A stretch of 64,000 nucleotides of DNA from Falsirhodobacter halotolerans (GCF_022899245.1 NZ_JALJAZ010000001.1:2081001-2145000); one strand, 5' to 3'. Shown: positions 38,823-48,960, counted from the first letter of the stretch. Notes: generated by a model not told the origin, from the letters alone. Program-made: numbers and translations.

Positions 38823-41660
38823 TCATTCCGCCGCGTCCTGATAGCTTTCCATCGGCGGACAGATGCAAATCAGATTCCGGTCGCCATAGGCGTTGTCCAC
38901 CCGGCCCACGGGCGGCCAATACTTGTCCTGCCGGAAGCTGCCCGCCGGGAAGCATCCCTGTTCGCGCGGATAGGGGCGGGTCCAGTCGGCGACCAGATCC
39001 TCCACCGTGTGCGGCGCGAAATGCAACGGCGACTGGTCGGCCGCGATCTCGCCCTGCTCCACCGCGCGGATTTCTTCGCGGATGGACAAAAGCGCCGCCA
39101 CGAAGCGGTCGATCTCGGCCTTCGTCTCGGACTCGGTCGGTTCCACCATCAGCGTGCCCGGCACGGGAAAGCTCATGGTCGGCGGGTGGAAGCCGTTGTC
39201 GATCAACCGCTTGGCGATGTCGTCCACCGTCACGCCCGCCTCGGCAAAGGGGCGGGTGTCGAGGATGCATTCATGCGCCACGCGGCCCCGGTTGCCCATG
39301 AACAGCACCTTATACGCCCCGCGCAAGGACGCCGCGATATAGTTGGCGTTCAGGATCGCCACGCGCGTCGCCTGCGCCAGCCCCTCGCCCCCCATCATCA
39401 GGCAATAGGCCCAGGAGATCAGCAGGATAGACGCCGAACCATAGGGCGCGGCCGAGACCGGCCCCTCCTCGCCGCCCGTTTCAGGGTGGCCCGGCAGGAA
39501 GGGCGCCAGATGCGCCTTCACCCCGATCGGCCCCATGCCCGGACCGCCGCCGCCATGCGGAATGGCGAAGGTCTTGTGCAGGTTCAGGTGGCTGACATCG
39601 CCGCCGATGGCACCGGGCTGCACCAGCCCCACCATCGCGTTCATGTTGGCCCCGTCGATATAGACCTGACCGCCATACTGGTGCGTGATCTCGCACACCT
39701 CGCGCACCCCCTCCTCGAACACGCCGTGGGTGGAGGGATAGGTGATCATGCAGGCGGCCAACTTGTCGCCTGCAGATTGGGCCTTCGCGCGGAAATCCTC
39801 GATGTCGATGTCGCCATTGGGCGCGGTCTTCACCACCACGACCTTCATGCCGACCATCTGCGCGGTGGCGGGGTTGGTGCCATGCGCCGACATCGGGATC
39901 AGGCAGATGTCGCGATTGTCCCCGCGCGAGCGGTGATAGGCCTGAATGGTCAACAGCCCCGCATATTCCCCCTGCGCACCCGAGTTCGGCTGCATGGAAA
40001 ACGCGTCATAGCCGGTGATCTCGCACAGCTTCTCCGCCAGATCGCCGATCGCCTCGGCATAGCCTTCGGCCTGATTGGCGGGCGCGAAGGGGTGGAGCGA
40101 GCCGAATTCGGGCCAGGTGATCGGCATCATCTCGGCCGCGGCGTTCAGCTTCATCGTGCAGGACCCCAGCGGGATCATCGCGCGGTCCAGCGCCAGATCG
40201 CGGTCGGCCAGACGGCGCATGTAGCGCATCATCTCCGATTCGGCGCGGTTCATGTGGAACACCGGATGGGTCATGTAATCCGACTGGCGGATCATCGCGT
40301 CCGGCACGCCCAGCGCGATGGTCTTTTCCGCCGCGTCCGTGATGCCGAAGGCGTCCAGCACGCGGGCGATCACGCCGTCATCCGTCGTCTCATCCAAGGA
40401 GATGCCGACGCGGTCGCGCCCCACCTTGCGCAGGTTGATGCCGCGGTGCCGCGCGGCGGCCATGATACCTTGCTGGCCCACGCCCACCCGCACGGTGATC
40501 GTGTCGAAGAACGCGTCGGGCTGAACATCCGCGCCCGCCGCTTTCAGGGCGTTTGCCAGACGGACGGTGTTGAAATGCACCCGTTCGGCAATCGCGCGCA
40601 GGCCCTTCGGCCCGTGGAACACGCCATAGAAGCTGGCCATGACCGCCAGAAGCGCCTGCGCGGTGCAGACGTTCGACGTGGCCTTTTCGCGACGGATGTG
40701 CTGTTCGCGGGTTTGCAGCGCAAGGCGATAGGCCTTGTTGCCGCGCGCGTCGATCGACACGCCGACGATCCGCCCCGGCATGGTGCGCTTCAACTCGTCC
40801 CGGCAGGACATGAAGGCCGCGTGCGGCCCGCCATAGCCCATGGGCACCCCGAAGCGCTGGCTGGACCCGACCGCGATGTCGGCCCCCATCGCCCCCGGTT
40901 CCTTCAGGATGCACAGCGCCAGAAGATCGGTCGCCACCACGGCGATGGCCTTCGCCCCATGCAGCGCCTCGATCTCGGCCGTAAAATCGCGCACCTCGCC
41001 CAGCGTGCCGGGATACTGGAAAATCGCGCCGAACACCGCGCCCGCGTCCAGATCGCTGGCCGCGCCCACGATCACCTCGACCCCCAGCGGCTTCGCGCGG
41101 GTCTGGATGACGGCGATGGTCTGGGGGTGGCAGTTCTCATCCACGAAGAACCCGCGCGCCTTGGATTTCGACGCACGTTCGGCCATGGCCATCGCTTCCG
41201 CTGCCGCCGTCGCCTCGTCCAGCAATGACGCGTTGGCCACCGGCAAACCCGTCAGGTCCGACACCATGGTCTGGTAGTTCAGAAGCGCCTCAAGCCGCCC
41301 TTGGGCGATTTCGGGCTGATAGGGGGTATAGGCCGTGTACCATGCCGGGTTTTCCAGAATGTTGCGCTGGATCGCGGGCGGCGTCACCGTGCCGTAATAC
41401 CCCTGCCCGATCAGCTGCGTCATGACGCGGTTCTTCGCGCCCACCTGACGCATCCGCTCCAGCAGCTCATGCTCGGCCAACGGGGCCCAGTCCAGCGGGC
41501 GTTTCTGGCGGATGGAGGCGGGGATCGTCTCCTCGATCAGCTGCTCCAGCGACGGCGTGCCCAGCACGGCCAGCATCTCCTCCATCTCGGACGGCGAGGG
41601 CCCGATATGGCGGCGGTTGGCGAAATCATAGGGGTCATAAGCGACGGGGGTATAGGCCAT
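38823..41660 (-). CDS. gcvP: Glycine dehydrogenase (decarboxylating), P protein
   Basis: A 945-residue PLP enzyme that decarboxylates glycine and passes the aminomethyl group to GcvH lipoate. It opens [20 protein letters not shown]. The PLP-binding Lys lies in [20 protein letters not shown] near residue 697. [19 protein letters not shown] and [16 protein letters not shown] are further family segments. It is the full-length fused form. It is the last gene of gcvT-gcvH-gcvP, controlled by the tandem glycine riboswitch, and ends in a strong terminator. Confidence 0.98.
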   Translation of the reverse strand: MAYTPVAYDPYDFANRRHIGPSPSEMEEMLAVLGTPSLEQLIEETIPASIRQKRPLDWAPLAEHELLERMRQVGAKNRVMTQLIGQGYYGTVTPPAIQRNILENPAWYTAYTPYQPEIAQGRLEALLNYQTMVSDLTGLPVANASLLDEATAAAEAMAMAERASKSKARGFFVDENCHPQTIAVIQTRAKPLGVEVIVGAASDLDAGAVFGAIFQYPGTLGEVRDFTAEIEALHGAKAIAVVATDLLALCILKEPGAMGADIAVGSSQRFGVPMGYGGPHAAFMSCRDELKRTMPGRIVGVSIDARGNKAYRLALQTREQHIRREKATSNVCTAQALLAVMASFYGVFHGPKGLRAIAERVHFNTVRLANALKAAGADVQPDAFFDTITVRVGVGQQGIMAAARHRGINLRKVGRDRVGISLDETTDDGVIARVLDAFGITDAAEKTIALGVPDAMIRQSDYMTHPVFHMNRAESEMMRYMRRLADRDLALDRAMIPLGSCTMKLNAAAEMMPITWPEFGSLHPFAPANQAEGYAEAIGDLAEKLCEITGYDAFSMQPNSGAQGEYAGLLTIQAYHRSRGDNRDICLIPMSAHGTNPATAQMVGMKVVVVKTAPNGDIDIEDFRAKAQSAGDKLAACMITYPSTHGVFEEGVREVCEITHQYGGQVYIDGANMNAMVGLVQPGAIGGDVSHLNLHKTFAIPHGGGGPGMGPIGVKAHLAPFLPGHPETGGEEGPVSAAPYGSASILLISWAYCLMMGGEGLAQATRVAILNANYIAASLRGAYKVLFMGNRGRVAHECILDTRPFAEAGVTVDDIAKRLIDNGFHPPTMSFPVPGTLMVEPTESETKAEIDRFVAALLSIREEIRAVEQGEIAADQSPLHFAPHTVEDLVADWTRPYPREQGCFPAGSFRQDKYWPPVGRVDNAYGDRNLICICPPMESYQDAAE

Positions 41661-41705
41661 GAAGGCTCCTGCCGTGAAAAGATGGGGGCGCAGCGGCCCC
41701 CGGGG

Positions 41706-42065
41706 TCAGCCGATCAGATCGGCGTATTCGTCTTCGTCCATGAACTGGTCCAGAACCGACAGATCCTCGACCCGCAGCTTGAAGAACCAGGCGCGGCCCG
41801 TCGGATCCTCGTTCACCAGACCAGGGTTGGAGGCCAGCTCGTCATTCACCTCGACGATCTCGCCATCCACGGGGGCGAGGATGTCGGACGCCGCCTTGAC
41901 GCTTTCGATCACCACGACCTCGTCGCCCGAGGCAACCTGCGTTTCCAGTTCGGGCAGTTCGACGAACACCACGTCGCCCAGTTGGGTGGCCGCGTGTTCG
42001 GTGATGCCGACGACGACATAATCACCCTCGACGCGCAGCCATTCGTGCTCTTCGGTGTATTTCAT
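41706..42065 (-). CDS. gcvH: Glycine cleavage system H protein
   Basis: A 119-residue lipoyl carrier protein. It starts MKYTEEHEWLRVEGDYVVVG, and the lipoylated Lys is in VVVIESVKAASDILAPVDGE near residue 60. NDELASNPGLVNEDPTGRAW is the usual C-terminal segment. It shuttles the aminomethyl group among the P, T and L proteins. It lies 11 bases after gcvT and 45 bases before gcvP. Confidence 0.97.
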   Translation of the reverse strand: MKYTEEHEWLRVEGDYVVVGITEHAATQLGDVVFVELPELETQVASGDEVVVIESVKAASDILAPVDGEIVEVNDELASNPGLVNEDPTGRAWFFKLRVEDLSVLDQFMDEDEYADLIG

Positions 42066-42076
42066 GGGGAAGCTCC

Positions 42077-43171
42077 TCAGCGTTTATAGGAAGCGGGGAC
42101 GAAAGGCATGGCGGCGACGCTCACGGGCAGGCGTTTGCCCCGCACCTCGCCGAACAATCTGGTGCCGATGGCGGTATGGCCGGCCGCGACATAGCCCATG
42201 GCCACGGGCGCGCCCACGGTCGGCCCGAAGCCGCCGGAGGTGACGGTGCCCACCGGCGTTCCGTCTTCGGCGAACAGGGCCACGCCCTCGCGCATCGGGG
42301 CGCGGCCTTCGGGCAGCAGGCCCACGCGGACACGCGCCGGCCCGTCGGCCAGTTCGGCAAGGATGCGGGTGTCGCCGGCAAATCCGCCGGTGCGGCGCGA
42401 CTTCTGGATGGCCCAGGTCAACCCCGCCTCCACCGGCGAGGTCGTCTCGTCGATGTCATGGCCGTAAAGGCAAAGCCCCGCCTCCAGCCGCAGGCTGTCG
42501 CGCGCGCCCAGACCGATGGGCGCGACCTCCTCCATCGCCAGAAGCGCGCGGGCCAGCCCGTTCGCCCCGCCGAAGGGCACGGAAATCTCGAACCCGTCCT
42601 CGCCGGTATAACCCGAACGGGAAATCCACAGCGGGCCATAGATCGTATCGGCGGTGATCACGTCCATGAACCGCATCGCCATGACCGCGGGCACCAGCCG
42701 CGCCAGCGCATCCTCGGCCAGCGGCCCCTGCAGCGCCAGAAGGGCGCGGTCGGTCACGGGATGCACCTGATCGCCCAGATGCGCGGTCAGATGGGCGATG
42801 TCGGCCTCCTTGCAGCCCGCATTCACGACGACATGGAGATGATCGCCCCGGTTGGCGAACATCAGATCGTCGCGGATTCCGCCCTGTTCATTGGTCAGAA
42901 GGCCGTAACGCTGCCGCCCCTCGGCCAGCGCCGCAACAGAGACCGGCATCAGCGCTTCGAACTCGGCGGCCAGGGCCGCCATGTCGGTGCGGGGACGCAG
43001 CAGAACCTGTCCCATATGGCTGACATCGAACAGGCCCGCCGCCTTGCGGGTGTGCAGATGTTCGGCCATCACGCCTTCATACTGGACGGGCATCTCCCAT
43101 CCGGCGAAGGGCACCATGCGGCCCCCAAGTTCAACATGAAGATCGTGCAGCGGCAGGCGTTGCAGGTCCAT
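42077..43171 (-). CDS. gcvT: Glycine cleavage system T protein (aminomethyltransferase)
   Basis: A 364-residue tetrahydrofolate-dependent enzyme that releases ammonia and forms 5,10-methylene-THF. Family marks are GGRMVPFAGWEMPVQYEGVM, FDVSHMGQVLLRP, SRSGYTGEDGFEISVPFG and ETTSPVEAGLTWAIQKSRR. It is the first gene of the gcv operon. The riboswitch ends about 66 bases upstream of its ATG, so glycine should control the whole operon. Confidence 0.97.
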   Translation of the reverse strand: MDLQRLPLHDLHVELGGRMVPFAGWEMPVQYEGVMAEHLHTRKAAGLFDVSHMGQVLLRPRTDMAALAAEFEALMPVSVAALAEGRQRYGLLTNEQGGIRDDLMFANRGDHLHVVVNAGCKEADIAHLTAHLGDQVHPVTDRALLALQGPLAEDALARLVPAVMAMRFMDVITADTIYGPLWISRSGYTGEDGFEISVPFGGANGLARALLAMEEVAPIGLGARDSLRLEAGLCLYGHDIDETTSPVEAGLTWAIQKSRRTGGFAGDTRILAELADGPARVRVGLLPEGRAPMREGVALFAEDGTPVGTVTSGGFGPTVGAPVAMGYVAAGHTAIGTRLFGEVRGKRLPVSVAAMPFVPASYKR

Positions 43172-43237
43172 GGGCTTCCCCGTCTTGCGGCCGGAATCCC
43201 GGCACCGTCAGGCAGGCCAATCCCCGCCCCGCGATGC

Positions 43238-43390
43238 CCCCTCTGTCCTTGGTGCCTGAGATCGTTATCCCGTCGGCGGACCGCATCCGCGGCCTCTCTC
43301 CAGAGTTTACATCAGGCCGGTCCTTCTGCCTGAGAGTTTACCGGGGCGGTTGCTCCTTCGGCCCCGCGCGGACGCGGTGTCTCCCAAACC
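43238..43390 (-). promoter_or_regulatory. Tandem glycine riboswitch (gcvT leader)
   Basis: Two glycine aptamers occur in series on the minus strand. The first contains GGGAGAC, CCGAAGGAGCAA and AAACTCTCAGGCAGAAGGAC. A short linker leads to the second: ACTCTGGAGAGAGGCC, then CGACGGGATAACGATCTCAG with GCACCAAGGACAGAG. These are the conserved cores of the glycine riboswitch. Such elements usually switch glycine cleavage on when glycine is abundant. Confidence 0.93.
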
Positions 43391-43437
43391 TGATGATGAT
43401 GCCTTAGCGCGCCCGGCCCCCGTCTGGCAAGCCCCCC

Positions 43438-44289
43438 TCAGGCAGCGTCGGCAACTTCCGCCACGCCCAGGCGGCGGCACACGTCCCGGCTCAGCGTCGG
43501 GCGGTTCAGGGTATAGAAATGCAGATCCTCCACCCCCTCGGCCACCAGCGTCCGGCACAGATCGGTGCACAACTCGACCGACAGCGCCTCGTGATCCGCC
43601 GCGTCGGTCGCGGCAAAGCGCGCATCCAGCCAGTCGGGCACGGCCTGCCCGCAGCGGGCGGCGAATTTCTTCACGCCGTTCCAATTCTCGATCGGCAGGA
43701 TGCCGGGGATGATCGGGGCGGCGATTCCCGCCGCCGCACAGGCGTCGCGAAAGCGCAGGAACGTCTCCGGCTCGAAGAAGAACTGGCTGATGGCGCTGGT
43801 GGCCCCGGCCTGCACCTTGCGCGCCAGAAAGGCCACGTCGGCGGCGGTGTCGGCGCTTTCGGGATGGGGTTCGGGGTAACAGCCGACGCGGATCGTGAAC
43901 CTCCCCTCGGCGGCCAGCGCCTCCACCAGCTCCACCGAACTGGCGAAGCCCTCCGCATGGGGCGTGAACCGATCCGCCCCTTTCGGCGCGTCGCCCCGCA
44001 AGGCCACGATCTGCGTCACCCCCGCATCGGCATAGGCATGGGCGATCTCCAGCGTTTCGGCCTTCGTCGCGTCCACGCAGGTCAGGTGCGCGGCCACGGT
44101 CAGGCCGAACTGCTTGCCGATGGTCGTCACCGCCTCATGCGTCAGCTTGCGCGTCGTGCCGCCCGCGCCATAGGTGACCGAACAGAATTCCGGCCGCAAC
44201 GGCGCCAGCAACCGCACCGTGTCCCACAGCCGGAACGAGGCGTCGAGCGATTGCGGCGGAAAGAACTCGAACGAGATGCGGGGGGCCAT
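43438..44289 (-). CDS. metF: 5,10-methylenetetrahydrofolate reductase
   Basis: A 283-residue FAD-dependent TIM-barrel enzyme that makes 5-methyl-THF for methionine synthesis. It opens RISFEFFPPQSLDASFRLWD, with the catalytic Glu in FEFFPP. FCSVTYGAGGTTRK, HLTCVDATKAE, IVALRGDAPKG and ISQFFFEPETFLRFRD are typical. The start MAPRISFEF at 44289 fits the family better than the in-frame ATG upstream. It is divergent from a MetR-like gene across about 100 bases holding a dyad. Confidence 0.96.
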   Translation of the reverse strand: MAPRISFEFFPPQSLDASFRLWDTVRLLAPLRPEFCSVTYGAGGTTRKLTHEAVTTIGKQFGLTVAAHLTCVDATKAETLEIAHAYADAGVTQIVALRGDAPKGADRFTPHAEGFASSVELVEALAAEGRFTIRVGCYPEPHPESADTAADVAFLARKVQAGATSAISQFFFEPETFLRFRDACAAAGIAAPIIPGILPIENWNGVKKFAARCGQAVPDWLDARFAATDAADHEALSVELCTDLCRTLVAEGVEDLHFYTLNRPTLSRDVCRRLGVAEVADAA

Positions 44290-44349
44290 GCGATGTCTCC
44301 TCTGACACCCTCCTTGTCGCATCTTCGCTTGCCCAAAACAAATTCATCC

Positions 44350-44364
44350 TGTTCAAGACGAACA
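44350..44364. promoter_or_regulatory. LysR-type operator candidate between metF and metR-like gene
   Basis: TGTTC (44350-44354) and GAACA (44360-44364) form a perfect inverted repeat with a five-base centre. This fits the T-N11-A LysR box rule. It lies 29 bases before the regulator's ATG and about 60 before metF, suiting autoregulation and metF control. It is not the enterobacterial MetR consensus TGAA-N5-TTCA. Confidence 0.5.
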
Positions 44365-44392
44365 TGAGGCCGACCGCAAGATAAGGCGCGAC

Positions 44393-45364
44393 ATGCATCT
44401 GGAACTTCGCCACCTGCGCACGATCCGTGCCATCCACCGCGCCGGTGGCCTGGCCCGCGCGGCCGAGATGCTGAACATCACCCAATCGGCGCTGTCCCAT
44501 CAGGTCAAGGGACTGGAAGAGCAGGCGGGGATCGACCTGTTCGTGCGGCCCGCCCGCCCCCTGCGCCTGTCCGCCGCCGGTCTGCGCCTGTTGCGGCTGG
44601 CCGAACGCGTCCTGCCCGAGGTGGAGGCGCTGGACGACGAATTCCGCGCCCTGCGGTCGGGCAAGACCGGGCGGCTGCACATCGCCATGGAATGCCACGC
44701 CTGTTTCGAATGGCTGCTGCCCGCGCTTGAGGATTTTCGCCACGCCTGGCCCGATGTGGATGTGGACATCCGCGCAGGGCTGGCCTTCGACGCGCTGCCC
44801 GCCTTGCTGCGGGAAGAGATCGACGTGGTCATCACCTCCGATCCCGTGCCCATGGAGGGGGTGACCTTTCACCCGCTGTTCGACTATCGCCCCACCTTCA
44901 TCGCCTCAGCGCTGAACCCGCTTGCGGCCAAGGACCTGATCGAGGCGGAGGATTTCCGCGACCAGACCCTCATCACCTATCCCGTCACGCGGGAAAAGCT
45001 GGACATCTTCACCGAGATGCTGACCCCCGCCCGGGTGGAGCCGCGCGCCGTGCGGCCCATCGAACTGACCGCGGTGATCCTGATGCTGGTCGCCGCCGAC
45101 CGTGGGGTTGCGGTCATTCCCGACTGGGTGCTGCGGCAAGTCTGGCACCACCCCGACTATGCCCTGCGTCCGCTGGCGCCGGGCACGATCACCCGCACCA
45201 GCTATGCCGCGCTGCGCGAGGCGGACGGGGACAAACCCTATCTGCGCGCGTTCCGCGATCTGTCGGTGCAGCATTCCATCGGCCTGCGCGACTGGCCGGG
45301 TGCGCTGATTGGTCGCAATTCCTCTGGCCTTGCGGAAACGGCGGCGATATCACCCAAGGGTTGA
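44393..45364 (+). CDS. metR: MetR-like LysR family regulator
   Basis: A 323-residue LysR regulator. The helix-turn-helix is GLARAAEMLNITQSALSHQV, and GLEEQAGIDLFVRPARPLRL completes the winged domain. GRLHIAMECHACFEWLLPAL is characteristic of MetR, whose co-inducer is homocysteine. The C-terminal region has ADRGVAVIPDWVL. Divergence from metF supports control of methionine synthesis. The C-terminus is slightly longer than in enterobacterial MetR. The Fsr-type MFS gene starts 12 bases after its stop. Confidence 0.87.
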   Translation: MHLELRHLRTIRAIHRAGGLARAAEMLNITQSALSHQVKGLEEQAGIDLFVRPARPLRLSAAGLRLLRLAERVLPEVEALDDEFRALRSGKTGRLHIAMECHACFEWLLPALEDFRHAWPDVDVDIRAGLAFDALPALLREEIDVVITSDPVPMEGVTFHPLFDYRPTFIASALNPLAAKDLIEAEDFRDQTLITYPVTREKLDIFTEMLTPARVEPRAVRPIELTAVILMLVAADRGVAVIPDWVLRQVWHHPDYALRPLAPGTITRTSYAALREADGDKPYLRAFRDLSVQHSIGLRDWPGALIGRNSSGLAETAAISPKG

Positions 45365-45376
45365 GGGGGACACCGC

Positions 45377-46579
45377 ATGGCCATGACCGACACCGCGAAA
45401 CCGGCGACACAGGCGCTGCGCACGACCTATCCGATCATTCTGGCGGTCAGCCTGTGCCATTTCATCAACGATGTGATGCAGTCGGTTCTGGCCGCGATCT
45501 ATCCGATCCTGAAATCCGATTTCCAGCTGGATTACTGGCAGATCGGAATGCTGACGCTGGTGTTCCAGTGCACGGCCTCCCTTCTGCAACCCGTGGTGGG
45601 CATCATGACCGACCGCCGCCCCGCGCCGATGTCGCTGCCGGTGGGCATGATCTCCAGCTTCATCGGCGTGGCGGTGGTGGCGACGGCGCCCAGCTTTGCG
45701 ACCCTGCTGCTGGGGGCCGCGCTGATCGGCATCGGCAGTTCGATCTTCCACCCCGAGGCCAGCCGCGTCGCCCGCATGGCCGCAGGCGGGCGGTTCGGGG
45801 CGGCGCAGTCGATCTTTCAGGTGGGCGGCAATGCCGGACAGGCCACCGGGCCGCTTCTGGCGGCCTTCATCGTCGTGCCCTTCGGGCGGCCGGCGGTCGC
45901 GTGGTTCTGCGTTCTGGCGGCGCTGGGCGTGCTCGTCCTGTTCCGCGTGGGCCAGTGGTATCAGAACCACGTCCGCAGCAAGGCGGGGGCCGTCGTGGCC
46001 AAGACCTTCCCCCTTGGCCGCAACCGCACCATCGTCGTGCTGGCCGCGCTGATCATCCTGACCTTTTCCAAGAACGCCTATATGGCGGGGCTGACCAGCT
46101 ACCACACCTTCTATCAGATCGAGACGTTCGGCGTGTCCACCCAGACCTCGCAGATCATGCTGTTCGTATTCCTGGCGGCCACGGCGCTGGGCACCCTGTT
46201 CGGCGGCCCGATCGGGGACCGGTTCGGCACGAACGCGGTCATCTGGTTCTCGGTGCTGGGGGTGCTGCCCTTCACGCTGGCCCTGCCCTATGCGGGGTTC
46301 TGGGGGTGCGCCGTGCTGACGGTGTGCATCGGGCTGATCCTCGCCTCCTCCTTTCCCGCGATTCTGGTGACGGCGCAAGAGATCATGCCGGGCCGTGTGG
46401 GGGCCGTGGCGGGCATCTTCTTCGGCCTTGCCTTCGGGATGGGCGGGATCGCGGCGGCGGGGATCGGCCTTGCGGCGGACACCTATGGCATCCGCGCGGT
46501 CTATCTGGTGCTGTCTTGGTTGCCCGCGCTCGGCGTGCTTGCGATCTTCCTGCCGCGTCGGGCCGAACTCTCCGCCTGA
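45377..46579 (+). CDS. fsr: Fsr-type MFS exporter (fosmidomycin resistance family)
   Basis: A 400-residue major facilitator with twelve predicted helices. AVSLCHFINDVMQSVLAAIY and IGIGSSIFHPEASRVARMAA are diagnostic for the Fsr family, which exports fosmidomycin and possibly other compounds. QSIFQVGGNAGQATGPLLAA follows. GAGGGGG lies just before the ATG. It sits 12 bases after the metR-like gene, so some readthrough from it is possible. The natural substrate is unknown. Confidence 0.9.
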   Translation: MAMTDTAKPATQALRTTYPIILAVSLCHFINDVMQSVLAAIYPILKSDFQLDYWQIGMLTLVFQCTASLLQPVVGIMTDRRPAPMSLPVGMISSFIGVAVVATAPSFATLLLGAALIGIGSSIFHPEASRVARMAAGGRFGAAQSIFQVGGNAGQATGPLLAAFIVVPFGRPAVAWFCVLAALGVLVLFRVGQWYQNHVRSKAGAVVAKTFPLGRNRTIVVLAALIILTFSKNAYMAGLTSYHTFYQIETFGVSTQTSQIMLFVFLAATALGTLFGGPIGDRFGTNAVIWFSVLGVLPFTLALPYAGFWGCAVLTVCIGLILASSFPAILVTAQEIMPGRVGAVAGIFFGLAFGMGGIAAAGIGLAADTYGIRAVYLVLSWLPALGVLAIFLPRRAELSA

Positions 46580-46642
46580 TCGGTCTTTCCTTCGCGCCGC
46601 CTTGCGCGTATACCCCCGCCCTTGAAAAGCAGGAGTCCCGGG

Positions 46643-47431
46643 ATGCAAGGCAGCGCGAACCTCAACGTCATGATCAAGGCCGCCCGCAAGGCGGGCCGTT
46701 CGCTGGTCAAGGACTTCCGCGAGGTCGAAAATCTTCAGGTGTCTTCCAAGGGGCCGGGCGACTTCGTGTCCAAGGCCGACCGCGAGGCCGAGCGCATCAT
46801 CAAGGAAGAGCTGATGACCGCCCGCCCCACCTATGGCTGGCTGGGCGAGGAGACGGGCGAGACCGCCGGTCAGGACCCCACCCGCCGCTGGATCGTCGAT
46901 CCGCTGGACGGGACGACGAACTTCCTGCACGGCCTGCCGCACTGGGCCGTGTCCATCGCACTGGAGCATAAGGGCGAGATCGTCGCGGGCGTCGTGTTCG
47001 ACGCCGCCAAGGACGAGATGTTCTGGGCCGAAAAGGGTGCGGGCGCCTGGATGAACGACCAGCGCCTGCGGGTTTCGGGCCGCCGCCAGATGATCGAGGC
47101 GATCTTCGCCACCGGCGTGCCCTTCGGCGGCACGGGCACCCTGCCCGCCACGCTGCAGGATCTGGCCCGCCTGATGCCCGTCTGCGCCGGGGTGCGTCGC
47201 TGGGGGGCCGCCGCCCTTGATCTGGCTTACGTCGCCGCCGGTCGCTATGACGGATACTGGGAACGCGGGATCAACGCCTGGGATCTGGCCGCGGGCCTCA
47301 TTCTGGTGCGCGAGGCCGGTGGCCTCGTGTCGGGCATCCGCGAAGGGCAGGACCCGGTGGAAACGGGGTCGGTCATCGTCGGCAACGAGGCGCTGTTCGA
47401 GCCCTTCCGCAAGATCATCCGCGGCGCCTGA
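46643..47431 (+). CDS. suhB: Inositol monophosphatase family phosphatase
   Basis: A 262-residue Mg2+-dependent phosphatase. WLGEETGE provides the first metal ligand (Glu near residue 71). IVDPLDGTTNFLHGLPHWAV (residues about 86-105) is the central motif, and YWERGINAWDLAAGLILVRE completes the site. The start MQGSANLNVMI follows AGGAG by seven bases. SuhB-type proteins hydrolyse inositol phosphates and can also affect rRNA transcription; which role applies here is unclear. Confidence 0.93.
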   Translation: MQGSANLNVMIKAARKAGRSLVKDFREVENLQVSSKGPGDFVSKADREAERIIKEELMTARPTYGWLGEETGETAGQDPTRRWIVDPLDGTTNFLHGLPHWAVSIALEHKGEIVAGVVFDAAKDEMFWAEKGAGAWMNDQRLRVSGRRQMIEAIFATGVPFGGTGTLPATLQDLARLMPVCAGVRRWGAAALDLAYVAAGRYDGYWERGINAWDLAAGLILVREAGGLVSGIREGQDPVETGSVIVGNEALFEPFRKIIRGA

Positions 47432-47482
47432 TCACGCCATTACCATTTGCGCCGTGCCTTCGGGCGCGGTAGCCCTCGGGGC

Positions 47483-48115
47483 ATGAAACGCCCCGCTTGC
47501 TGCCTCTCGCTTCTTCTGTCGCTGACCGCCGGCCCCGCGCTGGCGCATCCGCATGTGTTCATCGACGCCACGCCCGGCTTCACGGTCCAGGACGGTCAGG
47601 TCACGGGCCTGAGGATCGTCTGGCTCTATGACGCGTTCTCCACCCTGGTGATGTATGACCAGTTGTGGCTGGACGAGGATGGCGACGGCAAGCTGGACGC
47701 CACGGACATGGAAAAGATCGCCGTGGGCGAGACGACGTGGGAGCCGGGATATGAGGGCGACACCTATCTGTGGCACGATGGCCAGAAGGTGCCGATGGGC
47801 CAGCCGCAGAATGGCACCGCGCGGATGGAGGGGGATCGGGCCGAGGTGACGTTCGACCTGCCGCTGGCCACCCCCCTTCCGGCCACGGGCACGTTCAGCC
47901 TGAAGCTCTATGATCCGCTCTATTACTACAGCTATGCCATCACGGCGGTTCTGCCCGATCCTGAAACCTGCACATCGGCCCTGATCCCGTTCGAGCCGAC
48001 GGCGGCGGACCGCGAGGTGCAAGCCGCCCTGTCGGCCTTGTCGATCGAACAGATGCCCGATGATCCCAACATCGGCGCACGCTTTGCCGACGAGGTCGTT
48101 CTGACATGCGACTGA
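47483..48115 (+). CDS. DUF1007 family periplasmic protein
   Basis: A 210-residue exported protein with a signal peptide (LSLLLSLTAGPALA, cleavage before HPHVF). The mature N-terminus HPHVFIDA is the diagnostic DUF1007 opening and may bind a metal. YDAFSTLVMYDQLWLDEDGD and LYDPLYYYSYA are further family segments. It overlaps the NicO-type transporter by ten bases. This pairing suggests delivery or sensing of a divalent metal such as nickel, cobalt or zinc, which is inference. Confidence 0.88.
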   Translation: MKRPACCLSLLLSLTAGPALAHPHVFIDATPGFTVQDGQVTGLRIVWLYDAFSTLVMYDQLWLDEDGDGKLDATDMEKIAVGETTWEPGYEGDTYLWHDGQKVPMGQPQNGTARMEGDRAEVTFDLPLATPLPATGTFSLKLYDPLYYYSYAITAVLPDPETCTSALIPFEPTAADREVQAALSALSIEQMPDDPNIGARFADEVVLTCD

Positions 48116-48960
48116 CGGCCACGCTCGCCCTGATCCTGCTGGCGGTTCTGGCCGTGTGGTGGCTGCCCGCGCACTGGCCCGCCATCCTGGGCTGGGCCAA
48201 CGCGCTTCAGTTCGACGTGCAGACGGCGATGGCCGGGGTGATCCGCGAGATCCGCGGCGGCAGTGCCGCGGCCTTCTGGACGCTGGTCGCGCTGTCGGGG
48301 GCCTATGGCTTCATCCACGCGTTGGGGCCGGGGCATGGCAAGGTGCTTCTGGGCGGGGCTGCGATGGGCACGCGGGTGCAGGCGCGGCGCATCTTCGCCA
48401 TCGGCGTGGCGGCCAGCATGGCGCAGGCGCTGGCGGCGATCCTGCTGGTGGGGGTGGTGATCGGGGCCTTCGCCCTCACGTCACGCGATGCGTCGGCCTT
48501 TGCCGAAGGGCCCTTGGCCACCGCCAGCCGGATCGTCATCGGCCTGATCGGGGCCCTGCTGATCTGGCGCGGGGTGCGGGCATGGCGCGCGCGTCCGCAC
48601 ATCCACACCCATGCCTGCGGCTGCGGCCACGCCCACGGCCCCACCAAGGCCGAGGTGGACGCCCTCACCTCCCCCCGCGACATCGCCGTGCTGATCGCCA
48701 GCGTGGCGGCGCGGCCCTGCACGGGGGCGATCTTTCTTCTGGCGATCGCATGGCGGTTCGGCATTCCCTGGGCGGGGGTCGCGGGCGTGCTGGCGATGGG
48801 CGTCGGCACGGCGCTGTTCAACGCCATCGCCATTGGCGGCGGGTTGACTGCGCGCCGCTTGGCGGCGGCCAGCGGGGACGGGCATCCCCATCTTTGGGCC
48901 GGGGTGCAGATCGCCACGGGGGCGATGATCCTTGCCCTGACCGCCCTGACCCGCCTTTAG
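48106..48960 (+). CDS. NicO/RcnA-type nickel-cobalt transporter
   Basis: A 284-residue membrane protein with six to seven helices. GAYGFIHALGPGHGKVLLGG contains the conserved His-rich signature. A cytoplasmic His/Cys loop HIHTHACGCGHAHG (near residues 166-179) would bind metal. AARPCTGAIFLLAIAWRFGI is the second family motif. Members move Ni2+ or Co2+ across the inner membrane, often as efflux pumps. The start overlaps the DUF1007 stop by ten bases, suggesting a two-gene unit. Confidence 0.9.
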   Translation: MRLTATLALILLAVLAVWWLPAHWPAILGWANALQFDVQTAMAGVIREIRGGSAAAFWTLVALSGAYGFIHALGPGHGKVLLGGAAMGTRVQARRIFAIGVAASMAQALAAILLVGVVIGAFALTSRDASAFAEGPLATASRIVIGLIGALLIWRGVRAWRARPHIHTHACGCGHAHGPTKAEVDALTSPRDIAVLIASVAARPCTGAIFLLAIAWRFGIPWAGVAGVLAMGVGTALFNAIAIGGGLTARRLAAASGDGHPHLWAGVQIATGAMILALTALTRL

